Shown piece after piece: positions 62,822-64,000 of a stretch of 64,000 bases of DNA; the stretch's first letter is position 1, and each line of letters starts with the position of its first letter. The translations under genes were made by a program, and so were the position numbers. The DNA is from Mesosutterella porci (lineage in GTDB: Bacteria; Pseudomonadota; Gammaproteobacteria; Burkholderiales; Burkholderiaceae_F), in contig NZ_JAKNCT010000003.1 in assembly GCF_022134585.1 (NCBI RefSeq), positions 62,001 through 126,000 on the forward strand, given 5' to 3'. The notes under the pieces are model-generated. The model made no database searches. It saw nothing but the letters and a program-made list of their open reading frames with translations, and was not told the DNA's origin.

Positions 62822-63943
62822 TCAGAACCAGTGCGTGACGCCCACGGTCGTCACGACCCGGTTCGTTTCGGTCGTGTCGGTGTCAAGCAGCCCCGTGCCC
62901 TTCGCGTAGGAGACGACGCCGTAGCCCATCGTGCGCTTGCTGAAGTAGTAGTGCACGCCGAGCGACCCCACGTAGCGCTTGTAGTCGTCCTCATCGCCCT
63001 TCACGGCGCCCTTGTTCTTGCCCGTGAGGAACTGGAACTGCCCGAGAAAGCTCGCGGCTCCAACGCTGTAGCGGCCGCCCAGGAAGAAGGCATGTCCCTC
63101 GAGCCCGCGGCCGCTGCCGTCATAGACCACCTTGTAGTCGTCGTCCCAGGTCGAGTCGGTGAAGCGGTTCTGGTTCTTGTAATAGTTGTAGCCCGCAAAC
63201 AGCGTCACCGGGCCCGCGTTCGGGGTCCAGGCGCCGGCAAGCTTCGCCGACCACCTCGTCTTGTTCGGGTCGGTGTCCCGGTAGTCGTGGCCGATGAAGT
63301 CGGCCTCAACCCCGGCGATCACCCGCGCGTTCTTTCCGTCCCAGCGCGCGTAGATGTTCCCGAAGTGGCTGTCGCGGGCCATCCCGTTCGTCTCTTTGTC
63401 GGACGTGCTGCCCGTGAACGAATACTGGCCGCCGAACTCAAAGCCGTTCATCTTCGGGGAGACGTAGTAGAGGGTGTTGCTGTTGAGCCTCCAGACGTTC
63501 ACCTGCGTGCCCTGCAGCCCCGCGTCGTAGTACCCGGTCTCGAAGGGCTCAAAGTCCCAGTAGCGGGAAAGGGACGAAGAGCCCGAGGTGAAGGCCCCGA
63601 CCCGGCCAGCGCCGATCCGGCCCCAGGAGCCCTTCACATAGATCTGGGACTCGCGGTTGAAGATGCTGCCGCTTTTGCCCTGCGCGCCCGTATCGCTTGC
63701 GAAGCCCGACTCCAGAATGAAGCCCACGCTGGAGGAGCCGATTTTCTCCTCGCCTTTCACGCCCCAGCGCGAGCCCGCATAGTTGCCGGAATTCATCTCG
63801 AACGTGTCGACGCCCCGGTTTGAGACGTGGGTGTACTGCAGGCCCGTGTCAACGACCCCGTACATCGTGACCGAGGGGGCGGCTGCGGCCGCCCCGGACA
63901 GGGCCGCGGCGGCGAGCGCCGCAGCAATCTTGTTGGAATTCAT
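62822..63943 (-). CDS. Gram-negative porin (trimeric, Burkholderiales type)
   Basis: The 373-residue outer-membrane protein has a signal (MNSNKIAAALAAAALSGAAAAA) and then the typical porin start PSVTMYGVVDTGLQYTHVSN. SRWGVKGEEKIGSSSVGFILESGF in parts is the second strand/turn. Alternating hydrophobic strands continue to the C-terminal phenylalanine (TTVGVTHWF), the outer-membrane assembly signal. Length fits 16-stranded trimeric porins. It is monocistronic, convergent with the Sel1 gene. Confidence 0.94.
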   Translation of the reverse strand: MNSNKIAAALAAAALSGAAAAAPSVTMYGVVDTGLQYTHVSNRGVDTFEMNSGNYAGSRWGVKGEEKIGSSSVGFILESGFASDTGAQGKSGSIFNRESQIYVKGSWGRIGAGRVGAFTSGSSSLSRYWDFEPFETGYYDAGLQGTQVNVWRLNSNTLYYVSPKMNGFEFGGQYSFTGSTSDKETNGMARDSHFGNIYARWDGKNARVIAGVEADFIGHDYRDTDPNKTRWSAKLAGAWTPNAGPVTLFAGYNYYKNQNRFTDSTWDDDYKVVYDGSGRGLEGHAFFLGGRYSVGAASFLGQFQFLTGKNKGAVKGDEDDYKRYVGSLGVHYYFSKRTMGYGVVSYAKGTGLLDTDTTETNRVVTTVGVTHWF

Positions 63944-64000
63944 GGTTTTTTCCTTTGAATAGCAGAGAGAGACAGGTGCGGCCCGGCGCCCGCAAAAAGG

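Overview
The window looks like the chromosome of a GC-rich Gram-negative betaproteobacterium of the order Burkholderiales, most likely a gut Sutterellaceae relative. This rests on the betaproteobacterial gene order (cysS-accA-tilS-lysC-tRNA-Ser, cysE-trmJ-suhB, smpB-rnfH), LpxH and a trimeric porin, a Bug/Tct tricarboxylate transporter, [FeFe] hydrogenase and Dcu-type C4-dicarboxylate transport, which point to anaerobic life. The taxonomic call is inference; no rRNA is present.

Region 1 (1-3.3 kb) has the end of an unidentified gene, a group II intron whose reverse transcriptase is broken by two frameshifts, then smpB and rnfH. Region 2 (3.3-17.5 kb) is an accessory island of aspartase/fumarase-superfamily lyases. 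It holds two ArgH-like lyases, two adjacent pairs of AspA/FumC-like genes, a Dcu transporter, two related LysR regulators, a phosphoribosyltransferase and a decayed M20 peptidase. In each AspA/FumC-like pair, one member keeps the SSND region but has lost the GSSxMPxKxN loop. The partner keeps that loop but has lost SSND. Since active sites of this superfamily are built from three subunits, I infer two obligate heteromeric lyases, probably feeding fumarate to anaerobic metabolism.

Region 3 (17.5-26.4 kb) starts with an IS1634-like element abutting a remnant of a related element. It then carries a compact type V-C CRISPR-Cas system: cas12c, cas1 without cas2 or cas4, an AT-rich leader, and 31 repeats of 25 bp with 30 spacers of only 17-19 nt. 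It ends at a terminator next to tRNA-Ser(UGA). The cas genes are visibly AT-richer than the chromosome, which suggests acquisition. A structured GC-rich stretch between cas1 and cas12c is a candidate scoutRNA.

Region 4 (26.5-46.4 kb) is mostly core: lysC, tilS, accA, cysS, a TPR protein, ppiB, lpxH, nfsA, cysE, trmJ, suhB, mutS, a SIMPL protein, an M20 amidohydrolase, a FemAB-like acyltransferase and ArsB. Region 5 (46.5-50.3 kb) is a two-gene [FeFe] hydrogenase operon whose second protein fuses a NuoF C-terminal part to a GltD-like flavoprotein. Region 6 (50.6-64 kb) holds an amino-acid ABC transporter, an aldehyde dehydrogenase, the tct transporter, a threonine aldolase, an AEC transporter beside a LysR regulator, a Sel1-repeat protein and a porin.
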